A stretch of DNA of 64,000 nt, from assembly GCA_020883125.1 (NCBI GenBank), contig JAHREW010000019.1, forward strand, positions 48,007-112,006, in the 5' to 3' direction. This DNA is from Microcoleus sp. CAWBG506 (GTDB lineage Bacteria; Cyanobacteriota; Cyanobacteriia; Cyanobacteriales; Microcoleaceae). This document shows, in pieces, positions 45,871-56,943 of the stretch; within the stretch, counting starts at the first letter, position 1, and the number at the start of each line of letters is the position of its first letter. The notes under the pieces are model-generated. The model ran no database searches. It saw only the letters and a list, made by a program, of their open reading frames with translations, and was not told the origin of the DNA. Made by a program: the position numbers and the translations under genes.

Positions 45871-46302
45871 TTAGCCACTTGTTCGCCGCCGCATAAACTT
45901 TATCTCGCCCACGTCATCAGTGAAGCCCCACCGTTCATAAAATGGTATCATCTTCGGCAAACAGTGAAGTCCTACTGTTTCAACAGCTTGCAATTTAGGA
46001 TGATTTACAACTGCATCCATCAGCTTCACACCTAGTCCCATCTTTCGATGCGTCGGGTTGACGATGACATCAAAAACCGTTGCTCTGTATACAAAATCGG
46101 TGATAACGCGGGTAAAGCCAATTAGCCGATCGCTCTCATCGACCAAACCAATGGTAACATCAGTAGCGGCCAGCATTTTCACCACATCCTCCCGCCTCCG
46201 CTTGTCGCACCAAAACTCGTTTTTGTACAAATCCATCAAATCAGATACCTGATTTTCCGTCAAAGTTTCAACGATGCGGTACTTATCCATGTTGTCGGTC
46301 AT
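45871..46302 (-). CDS. GNAT-family N-acetyltransferase
   Basis: LIGFTRVITDFVYRATVFDVIVNPTHRKMGLGVKLMDAVVNHPKLQAVETVGLHCLPKMIPFYERWGF. Confidence 0.92.
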   Translation of the reverse strand: MTDNMDKYRIVETLTENQVSDLMDLYKNEFWCDKRRREDVVKMLAATDVTIGLVDESDRLIGFTRVITDFVYRATVFDVIVNPTHRKMGLGVKLMDAVVNHPKLQAVETVGLHCLPKMIPFYERWGFTDDVGEIKFMRRRTSG

Positions 46303-47902
46303 ACTCGATTTTACCGTAATCTAGTTTAATTGCGCGATCGGCTAGATCGAAATAGCGATCGTCATGACTAATCACAAACACAGTTTTACCGCGCCGCTTC
46401 AACTCCGGTAACAACTGCTTATAAAAAATATCCCGAAAAAACGGATCTTGATCCGAAGCCCACTCATCAAACAAATAAATCGGCCTATCTTCCAAATAAG
46501 CAGTCAGCAAAGCCAACCGTTTTCGCTGTCCCTGAGACAAAGCCGTAGTCGATAATATACCATCTTTCACCTCCACTTTACTATCCAAATGAAACTCTCG
46601 CAAATATTCAGCAGCCTGTTTATCCAAATCGTGATTAGTCATTCCCAAAAGCCGTTCAAATAAATAAAAATCCGAAAATATTACTGAAAAATGCTGCCTG
46701 TACCACTCTCGATTCTCATCAGTAATCCGCTGTCCATCTAGCAAAATTTCTCCAGATTCAGGAATATATAAACCAGAAATCAACTTAGCCAAAGTAGACT
46801 TACCGCTGCCATTTCCACCAATTATAAACACCAACTCACCCGCATGAAACTTCAAACTTATCTCACCCAAAATAAAATTGCTATCTTCTTTATCTCCCGG
46901 ATAGCTGTGAGTCGCCCCCTTTAATTCAAGAGTCTGCCAATCAGCACTTGCCACCCTTTTTACCACAGAATTAATTTCAGATTGACTAGCCAAAGCCAAT
47001 CCCATTCTCTCTATCTTTTCCACTGAAGTATTAGCCCGAAAAATAGCCGGCAACCTTTGCAAAATATTCTGAAATGGAGACATCAAATAGGTGCTTGTGA
47101 GAATATACGCAGACAAAACCGGAGTAGAAACTGGCACAAATTTGGGTAAAACAAATAACAACAAACCCATCAGCATAAAAAACAGCAATTGCCCAACTCC
47201 AATCGCCACCGCACCGGTATTCAAAGCAGTCACGTTATAATCGCGGGAAGCATCGGCGCTTACCTGCAATTCTTCCGTAAAAAACTCTTGGCGTCGCAAA
47301 GAATGCAGTTTAAGTTCCTTAATCCCGTCAGTAATGCTGCGGAAATGCTTAAACAATATATCCTGTTCTTCTCTAGCTAAATCGAAGAACTTCCGCATTT
47401 TGTTCAGCAACAGTTGTACAGTGCCAATCATTAGCACCAAAAAACCAAATACAACTACAAAAACCGTACCAGAAATCGTGCTTAAATAAGCTAAACATCC
47501 CACAACAACAGCGATATCAACACAGAGAAAAGGAATCAAAAATATAGTATTAGAAAGAGTTCCCACATCATCAGTTAGAGTCGCCAACAAGCGGTTAGCG
47601 CCCAACTCTTCCAAATTTCGCAACGGAGAAGACAAAATCCCACGACTCAAACTCAGTCGCAGATTATAAACTGCTTCTTGAGAAAGATAGATTAACAAAA
47701 ATTGAGAGACAAAGCCACTCAAAAGAGCCAAGATTGCTAATCCCGCAAAATACCAGACTAAATTAGTATTAGAATTATCGCTGATAGCGCGGTTAATTAG
47801 GGAAATTAACATAGCGCTGCAACCGCCGCTGATTAAGCCGGTGAGGATGGCGATAGAAACATTTAACCAAGAAGCTTTTAACAATAACCAAATTACATTC
47901 AT
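46283..47902 (-). CDS. Cyclic-peptide-export type ABC transporter (fused permease/ATPase)
   Basis: Six-TM N-terminal region; VFIIGGNGSGKSTLAKLISGLY, TTALSQGQRKRLALLTAYLEDRPIYLFDEWASDQDPFFRDIFYKQLLPELKRRGKTVFVISHDDRYF (SyrD/PvdE-like signature). Confidence 0.9.
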   Translation of the reverse strand: MNVIWLLLKASWLNVSIAILTGLISGGCSAMLISLINRAISDNSNTNLVWYFAGLAILALLSGFVSQFLLIYLSQEAVYNLRLSLSRGILSSPLRNLEELGANRLLATLTDDVGTLSNTIFLIPFLCVDIAVVVGCLAYLSTISGTVFVVVFGFLVLMIGTVQLLLNKMRKFFDLAREEQDILFKHFRSITDGIKELKLHSLRRQEFFTEELQVSADASRDYNVTALNTGAVAIGVGQLLFFMLMGLLLFVLPKFVPVSTPVLSAYILTSTYLMSPFQNILQRLPAIFRANTSVEKIERMGLALASQSEINSVVKRVASADWQTLELKGATHSYPGDKEDSNFILGEISLKFHAGELVFIIGGNGSGKSTLAKLISGLYIPESGEILLDGQRITDENREWYRQHFSVIFSDFYLFERLLGMTNHDLDKQAAEYLREFHLDSKVEVKDGILSTTALSQGQRKRLALLTAYLEDRPIYLFDEWASDQDPFFRDIFYKQLLPELKRRGKTVFVISHDDRYFDLADRAIKLDYGKIEYDRQHG

Positions 47903-47977
47903 CGTTTACCTCTATAATAACTCTGATCTGCGTTAATCTGCGTTAATCTGCCTACATCTGCGGTTAAAAAAGATAAT

Positions 47978-48568
47978 TTAATCACTCTCCTGCGTTTCAA
48001 ATACAACCAACTCATAAATATCGCTCATCGACATTTGCACTTCGACCGAAGCGAAGGAAACTATTGCCGATTCTCCCTCATATTCCCGAAACAACCAATC
48101 ATTAGATTCAGTTTTAATATATTGTGTCACTAAAAACTCAGATTGATTGACTAATACATACTCGCGAAATTCAGGAATCGATCGATAAAACCGAAACTTG
48201 TCCTCTTTATCGAAATCCTTGGTAGACTTAGAAAGCACTTCCACAATCAGCACCGGATTGAGTATTTCATCTTTCCGTCCCTCTGTACAAACTAATTCTC
48301 CTTCAACTACCATCACATCTGGATAAGTTCCGCGTCGATACCGAGGAATCCACAACCGCAAATCATTGTGAAAAAGCTCATAGGAATTCTCCTCAAGCAA
48401 ATTTCCCAAAACTCTACTCAAATTTAGGATAATCCGGCTGTGATTAATATTACCACCACTCAGTTGTACAATTTCTCCATCGCGGTATTCATGCCTAAAC
48501 TCAGCAGTTTCTTCTAACTCCCGGTACTCATCTAAAGTATAAATTTTTTGCTTACTTTGTACTAACAT
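47978..48568 (-). CDS. Uma2/DUF820-family protein
   Basis: MLVQSKQKIYTLDEYRELEETAEFRHEYRDGEIVQLSGGNINHSRII...YPDVMVVEG...PVLIVEVLSKSTKDFDKEDKFRFYRSIPEFREYVLVNQ. Confidence 0.92.
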   Translation of the reverse strand: MLVQSKQKIYTLDEYRELEETAEFRHEYRDGEIVQLSGGNINHSRIILNLSRVLGNLLEENSYELFHNDLRLWIPRYRRGTYPDVMVVEGELVCTEGRKDEILNPVLIVEVLSKSTKDFDKEDKFRFYRSIPEFREYVLVNQSEFLVTQYIKTESNDWLFREYEGESAIVSFASVEVQMSMSDIYELVVFETQESD

Positions 48569-48669
48569 TTTCACCTCTGTACAAACTCTTATCTGCGTCA
48601 ATATGCGTCAATCTGCCTACATCGGCGGTTGAAAATCATAATTAACAGTAGATCACAACAAACAATAAT

Positions 48670-48703
48670 AAAACGCCCAACTGCACATAGTTAGGCGCTT
48701 TAT
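48670..48703 (-). terminator. Rho-independent terminator for ndhB
   Basis: aaaacgcccaactgcacatagttaggcgcttta hairpin just downstream of ndhB stop. Confidence 0.6.
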
Positions 48704-48725
48704 ACTATTTCAAAACCAGGTAAAA

Positions 48726-50300
48726 TTAATCGTGGCTAGAAAGCGAATTCGATTCGATTTTGGCAGCAGCTATGACAGGCTGTACCTGACTCAAAGCCGA
48801 CTGCAACATGGGAGTGTTGGCAACAGCATTGTTAGCCAGATTAAACAAAGGATTCGACAAAATACCCGCCAAAGTAGTCCCAACTAGCGTCAGTACAACG
48901 GTGACTTGCAAAGGCCGCATTCCTTGAAGATTCCAGCGAATTTCAGGATAATTTTTGACAACATCTGACATCTCTTGAGGTTCCTTGACTACCATCATCT
49001 TGACGACGCGGATGTAGTAGTAAATCGAAACCACGCTGGTAATTAATCCCAGGATAACTAAGCCGTAAAGTCCAGCTTGCCAGCCGGCCCAGAACAGATA
49101 AATTTTGCCGAAAAATCCAGCTAGCGGTGGAATTCCGCCGAGGGAAAGCAAACAAATACTCAAGGCCAAAGTTAACAGCGGATCTTTTTGATACAAACCG
49201 GAGTAGTCGCTAATTTGGTCGGTTCCAGTCCGCAATGAGAACAGAATGATGCAGGCGAAAGCGCCTAAATTCATAAACAGGTAAACCAACAGATAAAAGA
49301 TCGTGCTGGAATAACCGGCTTCGGTTCCTGCAACCAAACCAATGATCACAAAACCGGCTTGGGCGATCGAGGAATAAGCTAAAAGCCGCTTCATGCTAGT
49401 CTGGGCAAGAGCTACCACATTCCCTAACACCATGCTGAGAATCGCTAAGGCTGTGAATACGAAGTGCCACTGTTCTGTAAGTACGGGAAAAACCGTAGTT
49501 AACAAGCGGATAGCTAGGGCCAAACCGGCTGCTTTGGAACCGACAGAAAGGAAAGCAACTACCGGTGTCGGCGAACCTTCATAAACGTCCGGTGTCCATT
49601 GGTGGAAAGGAACCGCAGAGATTTTGAAGGCAATTCCGGCGATCGCAAATACCAACGCAATCACTAAACCGAGAGATTGACCTTCATTCACAGTAGGAAG
49701 ATGATCTGCGATCGCACTTAAGGTAGTTTCGCCACCAGACAACCCGTACAACAGCGAAAGTCCGTAGAGAAACACCGCCGAAGAAGATGCACCAATTAAC
49801 AAATATTTCAAAGCAGCTTCATTGGAACGGGGGTCGCGTTTTGTGTAACCCGTCAGCAAATAAGACGAGATACTCAGAGTTTCCAATGAAATAAAAATCA
49901 TCACCAATTCATTAGCACCGGAAAGGAACATTCCCCCCAAAGTAGCGCTGAGCAAAATGCCAATAAATTCCGCTAAAGCAGTACCAGTTTGCAATACATA
50001 GCGAACGGATATCAAAATAGTGACAGCCGCAGCCAAAGTGATAATTCCGCGAAATACTAAACTAAAGGCATCGCTATTAAAACCGCCGAGAAACGAGATA
50101 GTATTAGTGTTGTCTGCTTGCAAACACAGGGCACCAGTGGCCGCCAGCAAACCGGCAACAGCCACGTAGGGAGTCCAACCAGAGGAACTGCGGCCGACGA
50201 TTAAGTCGCCGACGAGCACCACCAAAAGGGTGACGATGACAATTCCCTCTGGCAATATAGTTCCAGCATTTAGCTGGGCGGCAAGAGTAGCAAAATCCAT
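48726..50300 (-). CDS. ndhB: NAD(P)H-quinone oxidoreductase subunit 2
   Basis: [58 protein letters not shown]..., [49 protein letters not shown]. Confidence 0.97.
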   Translation of the reverse strand: MDFATLAAQLNAGTILPEGIVIVTLLVVLVGDLIVGRSSSGWTPYVAVAGLLAATGALCLQADNTNTISFLGGFNSDAFSLVFRGIITLAAAVTILISVRYVLQTGTALAEFIGILLSATLGGMFLSGANELVMIFISLETLSISSYLLTGYTKRDPRSNEAALKYLLIGASSSAVFLYGLSLLYGLSGGETTLSAIADHLPTVNEGQSLGLVIALVFAIAGIAFKISAVPFHQWTPDVYEGSPTPVVAFLSVGSKAAGLALAIRLLTTVFPVLTEQWHFVFTALAILSMVLGNVVALAQTSMKRLLAYSSIAQAGFVIIGLVAGTEAGYSSTIFYLLVYLFMNLGAFACIILFSLRTGTDQISDYSGLYQKDPLLTLALSICLLSLGGIPPLAGFFGKIYLFWAGWQAGLYGLVILGLITSVVSIYYYIRVVKMMVVKEPQEMSDVVKNYPEIRWNLQGMRPLQVTVVLTLVGTTLAGILSNPLFNLANNAVANTPMLQSALSQVQPVIAAAKIESNSLSSHD

Positions 50301-50604
50301 ATTTTCAGACAAGTTGGGTAATACAGGCCCCAAAGCCTGTGATGGGCAGTGAAATGTTAGAAAGTCTTTACCAAATTGGATTGTAGCTGATTACAGCCTC
50401 GCGCTCCCAGTTTAGCTAGTGTTTGTTGCGATATCTTGCGGAGGGGCGATCGATCTGGGCGCTGTCAACTGGTTCCCCAGCTCTGCCTCGGCCCCCATGT
50501 CACTCTTGCTCTGCCTCGTCGATCGCACGCGCATTCCAGTTGCCTCTGTATTGCCATCCACAGCGCGATCGGACGGGTGCATCTGAGTTTTGCAAATATA
50601 TTCC

Positions 50605-50675
50605 TAGGGGCGAAGCATGACCGCTGTAAATCTCTGGTTATCACTAATAAACTGTCTGCGGTCATGCTTCGCCTA
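50605..50675. repeat. Dispersed inverted-repeat element, copy 2
   Basis: taggggcgaagcatgaccgctgtaaatctctggttatcactaataaactgtctgcggtcatgcttcgccta; matches reverse complement of 39313-39388. Confidence 0.85.
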
Positions 50676-50763
50676 TGCAAATTATCAAAGAAGTGGAGAA
50701 GAAAGCATTAGAGTAGCAAAAAGTGAAATAGAGCGACAGAGATTTGCTAGCTTTAGCTAATTA

Positions 50764-50802
50764 TTGACACTCCCCGGTCTGAAGACGCGGGGATTCTTAA
50801 GG
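50764..50802. mobile_element. Solo IS200/IS605-type element end
   Basis: ttgacactccccggtctgaagacgcggggattctta, resembles the ends at 21.5 and 41.7 kb. Confidence 0.5.
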
Positions 50803-51079
50803 ACAAACATTGGGGGATGAATCCGCCCAAAGTTGAATTCTTAAAGGGTAAGTCAGATACCCACTACCCACTCGCTCATGACTGAGTCTATGGCTACTTT
50901 TTTGCCTAACGGCTTGCAACTGTCGGGTTTTTCACCAACTAAGTTTCAACAACTTGATCAAACCAAAATCAGTTTGTCAAGATGGGCAGGATTTATCCTG
51001 CAACGCCCTTTCATCCCTGGACTAAAGTCGCAAGGTTTTCAGGGTATTTCTTATAATTTTATGATATCTTGCAGTGTCG

Positions 51080-51230
51080 GATCGATCGCGCCAAGTATTT
51101 ATTGCACCATAGCGAACTCAGCATCGCAGAAATTGCCAGCGAAGTAGGTTTTTGTGACCAAAGTCATTTGACTCGATATTTTAAGCGCCTGGTGGGCGTG
51201 ACTCCCAAACAATTGCTGCGGCGAGCATAA
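51080..51230 (+). pseudogene. AraC-family regulator C-terminal HTH remnant
   Basis: Translation DRAKYLLHHSELSIAEIASEVGFCDQSHLTRYFKRLVGVTPKQLLRRA*; no N-terminal ORF in frame. Confidence 0.8.
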
Positions 51231-51328
51231 GGCGATCGGCAATATTGTACTAAAACTCGGCAACTTTTTTCTAGAGTTTTGAGGGGAAAAATTTCTAAGC
51301 TATCAGCAGATCTTCTAGGAGAAACAAG

Positions 51329-51736
51329 ATGCAAATGCCGATCGATATGACTTTCCCCCTCTGGGGCTTAGCAATTCTAATTTTGTGGGCGATCGTACTG
51401 GTTATCGCGCTGCTAATCACCAGAATTCGGCATCTATCAGCAGGCGGAACCATCAAAGATTTCGGTACGCCAAACGATGAAAGTTTGCTGTGGCGCCTGC
51501 TGCGGGCGCATTCTAACTTAATAGAAAACCTGACTTTGTATGCGGGAGTTGTTTTCCTGCTTACCTGGCGGGCGGTTTCCGGCACAGCAGTAGATTTGCT
51601 GATAGTTGCCTACACCGGATTTCGGATTTTACACTCAGTAATTCACATCGCTCGAATCGATCCAATATTTCGGCTTTTATGTTTAGCTATTCAGTTAGGA
51701 TGTTTGGTGGCTTTAACTGGTTTGGCAGTCTTTTAG
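51329..51736 (+). CDS. MAPEG-family membrane protein
   Basis: MTFPLWGLAILILWAIVLVIALLITRIRHL...RLLRAHSNLIENLTLYAGVVFLLTWRAV...AYTGFRILHSVIHIARIDPIFRLLCLAIQLGCLVALTGLAVF. Confidence 0.85.
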   Translation: MQMPIDMTFPLWGLAILILWAIVLVIALLITRIRHLSAGGTIKDFGTPNDESLLWRLLRAHSNLIENLTLYAGVVFLLTWRAVSGTAVDLLIVAYTGFRILHSVIHIARIDPIFRLLCLAIQLGCLVALTGLAVF

Positions 51737-52129
51737 TGCCGAAAATAAAGAAAGCAGCAGTTAATTTTTGGTAATTTTCCGTAATCACAAAGGCCGGCCT
51801 GGCCCGCCTTTGTGATATTTTCCCCATCTGCGACCCGACACTTCAAATTACTTAATATGGAATCTTGAGGAACCATCGGCCCACATCCAGCAGTCTCAGC
51901 ATCCAGCAACCAGCAATTCTGCTAAAGTCAGATCACATATCCCGTGCATCTTGTCCCCACCAGGTATTCAGCATTTGGCAGAATTCTACCCCCAACCCGA
52001 TCGGCAATAACTTAAAAATTAAGGTAGCGTGAAAATAATAGCCAAAGTTCCCATAAGCCTTGACATCTGACATACACTCTGTAAATTAAACACTCGCTTC
52101 TGCGCCGCCATCCATATATAAAAGATGCC

Positions 52130-54883
52130 ATGTCAACCTTAGTCATCGTCGAATCTCCCACAAAAGCCCGTACCATTCGCAACTTCCTGCCCTCCACCTA
52201 CCGAGTAGAGGCATCAATGGGCCATGTGCGCGACCTCCCATCCTCCGCCGAAGAAATACCAGAAGCCGTTAAAGGAGAAAAATGGGCCCAACTAGGCGTA
52301 AACGTGGAGGCAGACTTTGAACCCCTCTACGTCATCCCAAAAGATAAAAAGAAAATAGTCAAAGAACTCAAAGACGCCCTCAAAGACGCCACAGAACTGA
52401 TTCTAGCCACTGACGAAGACCGGGAAGGCGAAAGCATTTCCTGGCATTTGCTGCAAATCCTCAAACCCAAAGTTCCCATCAAGCGGATGGTGTTTCACGA
52501 AATCACCCGCGAAGCCATCCGCGACGCCTTGACTCACTGTCGCGACATCGACAATCGAGTCGTACAAGCCCAAGAAACTCGCCGGATTCTAGACAGACTC
52601 GTAGGTTACACCCTTTCTCCGCTACTGTGGAAAAAAATCGCTTGGGGCTTGTCCGCAGGTCGAGTCCAGTCAGTCGCGGTACGCCTGTTGGTATGCCGGG
52701 AACGGGAACGCCGCGCCTTCCGCCAAGGTAGCTACTGGGATTTGAAAGCGACTTTGACCCCTCCCAAAGCTCCCGCCCAGGGGCAAGCGGGTGCATTTGA
52801 GGCCAAACTGGTAACAGTCGGCAATGTGAAAGTTGCCAATGGTAGTGATTTCGATGAAAATACCGGGCAAATTATCGTAGGCCGTCGCGTACTTTTGCTA
52901 AATGAAGGACAGGCGCGGGCTTTACTAGAACGCATTCAAAACAAGCCTTGGACTGTCACCAATCTCGAAGAACGGCCAGTCACCCGCAAACCTTCGCCAC
53001 CATTTACAACCTCGACTTTGCAGCAGGAAGCTAACCGCAAGCTGAGGCTGGGTGCGCGGGAAACCATGCGAATTGCCCAAAGTCTCTACGAACGCGGTTT
53101 TATCACCTATATGCGGACGGATTCGGTGCATTTATCCGAACAGGCGATCGCCGCAGCCCGGACTTGCGTCCAAGAACTTTACGGTAGTGAATACCTCAGC
53201 CCCCAACCCCGCAAATACACGACGAAAAGCAAAGGAGCCCAGGAAGCCCACGAAGCTATCCGCCCCGCCGGTAGCACTTTTCGGACTCCGCAGCAAACCG
53301 GGCTAGATGGCATTGATTTCCGCCTCTACGATTTGATTTGGAAGCGGACTGTCGCTTCTCAAATGGCCGATGCGCGCCAAACTCACGTCACGCTATTAAC
53401 TCAGGTGGAAGATGCCGGTTTCCGTTCCAGCGGCAAACGCATCGATTTTCCAGGCTTTTTGCGCGCCTACGTGGAAGGTTCCGATGACCCAGATGCGGCT
53501 TTGGAAGACCAAGAGGTGATTTTGCCGGCGCTGAAAGTGGGTGATAAGCCGGTTTGCAAAGACTTGGAAGCAGTTGGCCACGAAACTCAGCCTCCCGCCC
53601 GTTTCACTGAAGCTTCTCTGGTCAAAATGCTCGAAAGTGAAGGTGTGGGTCGTCCGAGTACCTATGCGAGTATTATCGGCACTATAGTCGATCGCGGTTA
53701 CGCCAAATTAGTTGCCAACGCCCTAATTCCCACATTCACCGCTTTCGCCGTCACAACTTTATTGGAAACACATTTTCCCGATTTAGTAGACACTGGTTTT
53801 ACTTCCCGAATGGAACAAACCCTCGATGAAATTGCCACCGGCGAAGCTAAATGGCTGCCGTATTTAGACAAGTTTTATCGAGGGGAAACCGGACTGCAAA
53901 CTCAAGTCAAAGAACAGGAAAGTCAAATCGATGCCAAAGTTGCCCGGACTGTGGTATTGGAGAATATTTCTGCCAAAGTGTGCATCGGCAAATATGGCGC
54001 TTATCTAGAAGCGGAAAGGGAAGAAGGGCCGGTCAAAGCATCGATTCCCCAAGATTTGACACCGGCAGATTTAGACCCGGAACAAGTCGAGTTTCTGTTA
54101 AAGCAAAAAACTGAAGGGCCGGAAAAATTAGGTCTGCACCCGGAAACTGGGGAACCGATTTTTGTGCTGATTGGTAGTTATGGGCCCTACGTTCAGTTAG
54201 GGGAAGTGTCGGAAACTAACAAGAAACCGAAGCGGACTTCTTTGCCGAAGGGGACGGACAAAGATAATGTGACGATGGAGATGGCTGTTGGCTTGCTGAC
54301 TCTGCCGCGCTTGTTGGGCACTCACCCGGAGACGGGGGCGAAGGTGCAGGCTGCTTTGGGGATGTACGGGCCTTATGTGGTGCACGACCAGGGTAAGGTT
54401 GGTAAGGATTATCGATCGATCAAGCCGCCTGATGATGTTTTGACTATAGGGCTCGATCGGGCATTAGAGTTATTATCGCAGCCAAAAGCCGTCCGCGGCA
54501 GCAGCAAAACAGCCACACCTTTGAAGGAATTGGGCGCCCATCCAGAGTCGGGAGAACTAATCAATGTTTACGATGGCCGCTACGGACCCTACGTGAAACA
54601 CGGCGATATCAATGCTTCTTTGGCTAAGGATGAATCAGTGGAGAATTTCACCTTACAAAAAGCACTGGATTTGTTAGCAGCGAAGGAAGCGGCGGGCGGC
54701 GGTAAATCTAGCAGTAAGTCGAAGAAGTCTACTAAGACTGCGGTGGCGAAGTCGGAGACTGCAACTGAGAAGACTGCGGCGAAGAAAACCACTGCTAAGA
54801 AGACGACGACTGCGGCGAAGAAAACGACTACTAAGAAGGCGGCGACTGCGACTGCGACTAAGAAGAAGGCAACTTCAAGTTAG
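52130..54883 (+). CDS. topA: DNA topoisomerase I
   Basis: [69 protein letters not shown]; Lys/Thr/Ala-rich C-terminal tail. Confidence 0.98.
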   Translation: MSTLVIVESPTKARTIRNFLPSTYRVEASMGHVRDLPSSAEEIPEAVKGEKWAQLGVNVEADFEPLYVIPKDKKKIVKELKDALKDATELILATDEDREGESISWHLLQILKPKVPIKRMVFHEITREAIRDALTHCRDIDNRVVQAQETRRILDRLVGYTLSPLLWKKIAWGLSAGRVQSVAVRLLVCRERERRAFRQGSYWDLKATLTPPKAPAQGQAGAFEAKLVTVGNVKVANGSDFDENTGQIIVGRRVLLLNEGQARALLERIQNKPWTVTNLEERPVTRKPSPPFTTSTLQQEANRKLRLGARETMRIAQSLYERGFITYMRTDSVHLSEQAIAAARTCVQELYGSEYLSPQPRKYTTKSKGAQEAHEAIRPAGSTFRTPQQTGLDGIDFRLYDLIWKRTVASQMADARQTHVTLLTQVEDAGFRSSGKRIDFPGFLRAYVEGSDDPDAALEDQEVILPALKVGDKPVCKDLEAVGHETQPPARFTEASLVKMLESEGVGRPSTYASIIGTIVDRGYAKLVANALIPTFTAFAVTTLLETHFPDLVDTGFTSRMEQTLDEIATGEAKWLPYLDKFYRGETGLQTQVKEQESQIDAKVARTVVLENISAKVCIGKYGAYLEAEREEGPVKASIPQDLTPADLDPEQVEFLLKQKTEGPEKLGLHPETGEPIFVLIGSYGPYVQLGEVSETNKKPKRTSLPKGTDKDNVTMEMAVGLLTLPRLLGTHPETGAKVQAALGMYGPYVVHDQGKVGKDYRSIKPPDDVLTIGLDRALELLSQPKAVRGSSKTATPLKELGAHPESGELINVYDGRYGPYVKHGDINASLAKDESVENFTLQKALDLLAAKEAAGGGKSSSKSKKSTKTAVAKSETATEKTAAKKTTAKKTTTAAKKTTTKKAATATATKKKATSS

Positions 54884-54901
54884 TTGAGTTTTCACTCATT
54901 C

Positions 54902-54952
54902 AGAAACCCGATATGCTGGGGGGAATGTCCCCAAGTGCGATCGGGTTTCTTT
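54902..54952 (+). terminator. topA terminator
   Basis: agaaacccgat ... atcgggtttcttt stem with T-run. Confidence 0.65.
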
Positions 54953-55049
54953 GTTGGTAAACTATTTGACAAGCTGAGGTTTGTAGTAAGGACTTCAGTC
55001 CTTAAAATTGGGTTTTAATCTAGTAGGGCATAAGGTCTATGGAATGAAA

Positions 55050-55397
55050 TTAAGAGATAGACGGCGGCCCGGAACGATAGACTCGAATCACTTTTCCCGT
55101 GATACTCTCAGCACTAGATATCGCATCATTAATATTAGCAGTCAGTCTAGCAATATCGTCATCTCGCGTGCAGGCAATAATACCGCAGTGGTCAGGTTGC
55201 AGCTTGTGGAGTTGAAAGAAATCGCGCCGATTTACGGTCAAAACAGCCCGACTTTCAACGATCGCAAATGCTAATACATCCTCATCAGGTAGTCCAGCGT
55301 TTCCTGCTTGTTGAACAGTCAAAACATCATGCCCCAAAGAACGCAGGTTCTGCACAACTTGCCGGGGAAAGTGTTCGTCTGCATAAATACGCGCCAT
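55050..55397 (-). CDS. DUF5615-family PIN-like protein (putative toxin)
   Basis: MARIYADEHFPRQVVQNLRSLGHDVLTVQQAGNAGLPDEDVLAFAIVESRAVLTVNRRDFFQLH. Confidence 0.88.
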   Translation of the reverse strand: MARIYADEHFPRQVVQNLRSLGHDVLTVQQAGNAGLPDEDVLAFAIVESRAVLTVNRRDFFQLHKLQPDHCGIIACTRDDDIARLTANINDAISSAESITGKVIRVYRSGPPSIS

Positions 55398-55401
55398 AGG
55401 T

Positions 55402-55761
55402 TTATGGGATATTTTCAGGTGTATCTAAAATTTCGTCAGCCTCGTCTTGCAATCTGATTGCTTCCTCAATTTCGTCAGGGTAAGCCTCAGCATAAGCCCA
55501 AACATTTACTAAATCAGTGGCACTCAGATGGGGATAGCAATCTAAGATAAAAGCATCGGTAGCGCCGTCATTGCGATAGCTGGCCAGCAACCACACGGGA
55601 ATCCGAGTTTTGTCAATACAAGCGTCGCCGCCCATCACGCCGGGAGTTTTTGTAATAGAGCGTCCGCTGTTTTTGAGACTATGGGTTAAGATGCGAATTG
55701 CCTCTGCTTTCTCTGCTGGCGTTAAGGCCTTGAGTTGCGCTTCTAATTCTGGGATTGTCAT
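55402..55761 (-). CDS. DUF433-family protein (putative antitoxin)
   Basis: ITKTPGVMGGDACIDKTRIPVWLLASYRNDGATDAFILDCYPHLSATDLVNVWAYAEAYPDEI. Confidence 0.9.
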   Translation of the reverse strand: MTIPELEAQLKALTPAEKAEAIRILTHSLKNSGRSITKTPGVMGGDACIDKTRIPVWLLASYRNDGATDAFILDCYPHLSATDLVNVWAYAEAYPDEIEEAIRLQDEADEILDTPENIP

Positions 55762-55823
55762 AGAGCTTATTTGATTTATGAATTATGTATGTATTTGATA
55801 TTGTAGGGCGATCGCCCTATTAG

Positions 55824-56183
55824 TTAGGTTTCTTGCAAAACGTTGTGAATTAATTCTGCTGCTAGTTCTAGTTTATCTCGGTGAGTGAGGGCTTCCATGT
55901 CAACGGTGACTGCTGAGCGGCGCTTGGGTGCGGGTGTGGCTGGGGATGCCGCGGGCAATTGCAGAGTTTCGTAGAAATAATCAATTGGTTTGCTGTAGAC
56001 GGCGGCGAAGGCGGGTAGCTCCCTCTCGGCGTCTACTTTGCGCTTGCCGTTTTCGATAGTAGAGAGCGTCTGCTGGCTCATGGTGATGTTGTAGTTGATC
56101 TCTAGCTGCTCAATGACCTGCTCTTGAGTCAGGCCAAGGAGTTCACGGGTAGCGCGGAGACGCTGACCAAGGGAAAATGCCAT
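55824..56183 (-). CDS. XRE-family helix-turn-helix regulator
   Basis: MAFSLGQRLRATRELLGLTQEQVIEQLEINYNITMSQQTLSTIENGKRKVDAERELPAFAAVYSKPIDYF. Start probably 56183. Confidence 0.88.
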   Translation of the reverse strand: MAFSLGQRLRATRELLGLTQEQVIEQLEINYNITMSQQTLSTIENGKRKVDAERELPAFAAVYSKPIDYFYETLQLPAASPATPAPKRRSAVTVDMEALTHRDKLELAAELIHNVLQET

Positions 56184-56368
56184 GTCTGAATATCGGATAA
56201 TCGTGTATTTACAAGAAAATCCTATAAATTTTGTTGACAAATCTCCACCATATAAAATAGTATTACTCAAGATAATCTTGTAAAGCTCAAATAATCATCG
56301 CCTCAGTGCAGATGTCCAACCAGTCACAGTGTGTTTGTCAATATCTTGAGAAAGGAATTCGCAATCTT

Positions 56369-56653
56369 ATGAAGTATCAAGTTTTTGTTGGTAGTATCGC
56401 GCTCTTAATATTGAGTATATCTCTGCCAGCTAATGCTCAATCAAAGACTCCTGTAACCGATCAATTTGGTGCTACAGGAACGACACCAAATGCCAATCAA
56501 TGGCGCGAAGAATATAGAAAATTTTACCGCATCAGGCTCAAGCCAGATGGTACTTTCATGACTGATACTACTCCCATAACAGATGAATTCGGTGTTACGG
56601 GAAAAACACCCAATGGCAATGAATGGTTAAAGAGAGTCAGTCGGACTTTCTAG
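56369..56653 (+). CDS. Small secreted hypothetical protein with internal duplication
   Basis: Signal-peptide-like MKYQVFVGSIALLILSISLPANA; repeats TPVTDQFGATGTTPNANQW / TPITDEFGVTGKTPNGNEW. Confidence 0.6.
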   Translation: MKYQVFVGSIALLILSISLPANAQSKTPVTDQFGATGTTPNANQWREEYRKFYRIRLKPDGTFMTDTTPITDEFGVTGKTPNGNEWLKRVSRTF

Positions 56654-56676
56654 CTGTTGGTGGAAAGAAAATTGAA

Positions 56677-56724
56677 GAGCGATCGCACTTTTATCAACAC
56701 CTTGATGAAAGTGCGATCGCTCTA
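56677..56724 (+). terminator. HIP1-containing palindrome / possible terminator
   Basis: agagcgatcgcactttt atcaacaccttgatg aaagtgcgatcgctct perfect inverted repeat followed by ttttg. Confidence 0.45.
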
Positions 56725-56799
56725 TTTTGCATAATTTGCACTGACTCAGTATTAATTTCGGTTAAATTAGTCAGTTTTATATCATTTGTGCGATCGGAT

Positions 56800-56882
56800 C
56801 GATCGCACCACCCACCCTATCCCTAACCTCACGTTGATCTAAAATCTTCTGGGCCGCCAAAAAGGCCATATGTGCGATCGAC
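56800..56882. repeat. Direct repeat (left copy) flanking the R-M pair
   Basis: cgatcgcaccacccaccctatccctaacctcacgttgatctaaaatcttctgggccgccaaaaaggccatatgtgcgatcgac. Confidence 0.9.
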
Positions 56883-56943
56883 AAAGCGATAGCAATGCGG
56901 TGTTTCGACACTTAATTAATTAGCAGTGCAAATCAGAAATATG

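Noticed and set aside
56677-56724. Regulatory operator palindrome
   Set aside because: Built around the HIP1 octamer GCGATCGC, extremely common in this genome; better explained as HIP1-rich hairpin/terminator.
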